Of a stretch of 16,643 bases of DNA, positions 15,147-16,643 are shown piece by piece; position 1 is the stretch's first letter; each line of letters starts with the position of its first letter. Source of the stretch: an uncultured Cellvibrio sp. Lineage in GTDB: Bacteria; Pseudomonadota; Gammaproteobacteria; Pseudomonadales; Cellvibrionaceae. The stretch covers positions 1 to 16,643 of the forward strand of contig CAMPIG010000055.1 of assembly GCA_946886255.1 (NCBI GenBank), in the 5' to 3' direction. Both the position numbers and the translations under genes were made by a program. The notes below the pieces were generated by a model. That model was not told the origin of the DNA, made no database searches, and was given only the letters and a program-made list of their open reading frames with translations.

Positions 15147-16316
15147 ATGAAACGTGTGGATACCGCAGAGCGGCCGCAATGGCGCGACTATGCCGAAAGT
15201 GTGGGATTTGCATTTCACACTTTTGATGGTGAACCCTACTGGGACGAAACCGCCTACTACCAATTTAGCTTGCAACAAATTGAAGACGACCTGGAAGCGC
15301 CCACCGAAGAATTGCACGAAATGGCCATGGAACTGGTGAATGAAATCGTGCGCGACGCGGAGAAGTTACGCCAGCTGGCTATACCGGAATCATTCTGGAA
15401 CCACATCTACAACGGTTGGACCGACGGCGAACCGCATTTATACGGGCGCATGGATTTGGTCTACAACGGCACAGGTCCGGCAAAATTACTCGAGCTTAAT
15501 TACGATACACCGACATCACTCTTTGAAACCGGATTTTTCCAATGGGTGTGGCTGGAAGAAAAAATCCGGCGCGGTGAATTGTCGAACGGAGCGGACCAAT
15601 TCAATTCGTTGCAAGATAAATTGGAAGACGCTTTTCGTTCACTGCCATTGCCGCAACCCTTTTATTTTTCCAGCGTCAGTGAAAATATCGAAGACAAAGG
15701 CACTGTCGATTACCTAATGGACATCGCGCGCCAGGCCGGCATAGATACGCGCTACATCGCCATCGAAAACATCGGCGAACACGAAGGCCAATTCGTTGAC
15801 ATGGAAGGCTACCCCATCACCGGTCTATTCAAGTTATACCCCTGGGAATTCATGGTCCGCGAAGACTTCGGCAAAGCCATCCGCACCTCCAACACCCTAT
15901 GGCTCGAACCGAGCTGGAAGATGCTCTTATCCAACAAAGGCATCCTGCCGCTGCTCTGGCAAAAATACCCCGACCATCCCAACCTGCTACCAGCCTTTTT
16001 CGAAGACAACACCCAACCCCTAAGCAACGGCTGGGTACGCAAACCCTTATTCTCCCGCGAAGGCGCCAACGTTGAAATGATCACGGAACACGGTGAAAAA
16101 ATCAGCGTCGAAGGCCCCTATAACGACGGCAACTACATCCGCCAGGCATTATGCTCATTACCGAAATTTTACGACCATTATCGCCATTCAGATTGCTACA
16201 CCATGATCGGCAGCTGGGTGGTGGGAGACAGCGCAGCAGGCATTGCTATTCGCGAAGACAGCACATTGATTACCAAGGATAGTTCACGTTTTTTACCGCA
16301 TATTATTTTGGATTAG
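15147..16316 (+). CDS. ygiC: Glutathionylspermidine synthase-like ATP-grasp ligase, YgiC/YjfC-like
   Basis: A 389-residue cytoplasmic protein, close to the 386 of E. coli YgiC as remembered, and collinear with it. It belongs to the preATP-grasp/ATP-grasp family of glutathionylspermidine synthase C-terminal domains, which form amide bonds using ATP. Recognisable blocks are ERPQWRDYAE (8-17), HTFDGEPYWDETAYY (24-38), LLELNYDTPTSLFE (114-127), LFKLYPWEFMVRE (227-239), NKGILPLLW (263-271), KPLFSREGANV (299-309), EGPY (322-325) and GSWVVGDSAAGIAIRED (355-371); these include the expected ATP and metal ligands. YgiC lacks the amidase half of GspS, and its own substrate is not settled. The gene follows ygiB with a 3-bp gap, probably by translational coupling. 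Codons in its second half are unusually rich in C at the third position. Confidence 0.93.
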   Translation: MKRVDTAERPQWRDYAESVGFAFHTFDGEPYWDETAYYQFSLQQIEDDLEAPTEELHEMAMELVNEIVRDAEKLRQLAIPESFWNHIYNGWTDGEPHLYGRMDLVYNGTGPAKLLELNYDTPTSLFETGFFQWVWLEEKIRRGELSNGADQFNSLQDKLEDAFRSLPLPQPFYFSSVSENIEDKGTVDYLMDIARQAGIDTRYIAIENIGEHEGQFVDMEGYPITGLFKLYPWEFMVREDFGKAIRTSNTLWLEPSWKMLLSNKGILPLLWQKYPDHPNLLPAFFEDNTQPLSNGWVRKPLFSREGANVEMITEHGEKISVEGPYNDGNYIRQALCSLPKFYDHYRHSDCYTMIGSWVVGDSAAGIAIREDSTLITKDSSRFLPHIILD

Positions 16317-16345
16317 ATAACTAACTACCGTTTACTGCGATGTGA

Positions 16346-16455
16346 GTTTGTTATGCGAGGCTTTCTGTTTTGAAACCCTCAAGTCAGGGATGACTTGCGG
16401 GAGCCACAGGGACGTGTACATGCGTTTTCAAAATAGAAAGCCTCGCATAACAAAC
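16346..16455. repeat. 110-bp inverted-repeat element with 30-bp arms
   Basis: Arms 16346-16375 and 16426-16455 are reverse complements at 29 of 30 positions. The one mismatch (G16367 against T16434) would pair as G-U in RNA. The 50-nt centre (16376-16425) holds a second perfect hairpin, CAAGTCA / GGGA / TGACTTG (380-386, 387-390, 391-397), with a GNRA-type loop. The element fills the gap between convergent genes. No T-run follows either arm, so it is not a standard intrinsic terminator. It may be a terminator-like or RNA-stabilising structure, or a copy of a small dispersed palindromic element. Confidence 0.85.
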
Positions 16456-16466
16456 GGAAGACGAAG

Positions 16467-16643
16467 TTACTTATTTGACAACTTGGGCCGCCAACCACTA
16501 GAAATCAACACCCCACCCAACACCAACACCATCCCCACAATCTGCAACGGCAAAGGCACCGTCCCCATCCCGAGATTCACCAACAAGGTAAACACCGGAA
16601 CCAGATTAAACGCAATCGTCGCGCGCTCCGGCCCCAACGCATA
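16467..16643 (-). CDS. EamA/DMT-family transporter, C-terminal end only
   Basis: Reading leftward from the window edge gives 58 codons and a TAA at 16467-16469; the start is outside the window. The peptide begins YALGPERATIAFNLVPVFT and continues through a hydrophobic stretch to GMVLVLGGVLISSGWRP near its end. This is the typical last part of drug/metabolite transporters: the short helix with small residues and N-L-V-P-V-F, then the final membrane helix ending in a basic tail. The family is made of ten-helix inner-membrane exporters of metabolites or amino acids. Thirty-eight of the 58 codons end in G. It converges with the ygiC-like gene across the inverted-repeat element. Confidence 0.8.
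   Translation of the reverse strand, partial: YALGPERATIAFNLVPVFTLLVNLGMGTVPLPLQIVGMVLVLGGVLISSGWRPKLSNK

Noticed and set aside
16346..16455. Calling the inverted repeat a standard Rho-independent terminator
   Set aside because: No run of T follows either arm, and the arms enclose a 50-nt core rather than a short loop.

Overview
The window looks like chromosomal DNA of a gammaproteobacterium, most likely a Cellvibrio-like member of the Cellvibrionaceae. This is an inference from moderate GC, the density of c-di-GMP and hybrid-kinase genes, and a YjfL/YgiB/YgiC-type locus whose last two proteins closely resemble the E. coli YgiB and YgiC sequences as remembered. No database search was possible. 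There are no rRNA, tRNA, CRISPR or insertion-sequence genes.

Bases 1-7675, all on the + strand, form a dense signal-transduction block: the 3' part of a HAMP-PAS histidine kinase cut by the window edge, an overlapping single-domain Rcp1-like response regulator, a REC-GGDEF-EAL protein, an 822-residue soluble hybrid kinase (PAS, HisKA, HATPase, pseudo-receiver, REC, HPt) and a REC-EAL-REC protein. The visible catalytic and phospho-acceptor residues are intact throughout, except in the pseudo-receiver. The block therefore reads as a phosphorelay hub that ends in making and degrading c-di-GMP. A membrane-anchored coiled-coil protein of unknown function (7681-9930, -) converges on it with only 5 bp between stop codons.

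Bases 9931-10263 are a 333-bp gap with weak promoter-like sequences and a 12-bp palindrome. A small SAM-dependent methyltransferase follows (10264-10866, +). A minus-strand three-gene export operon (13903 down to 10876) encodes a lipoprotein membrane-fusion adaptor, an ABC ATPase and an ABC-2 permease, with a 5-bp gap and a 4-bp overlap between genes.

Bases 14093-16316 (+) hold the tight operon DUF350 membrane protein (YjfL-like), DUF1190 lipoprotein (YgiB-like) and ATP-grasp ligase (YgiC-like), probably a cell-envelope modification module. Between it and a convergent, window-truncated EamA/DMT transporter tail (16467-16643, -) lies a 110-bp inverted-repeat element with 30-bp arms (29/30 paired) and an inner 7-bp hairpin closed by a GNRA-type loop. 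The last ~800 bp also show a strong C-over-G, A-over-T asymmetry on the + strand that runs across both oppositely oriented genes.
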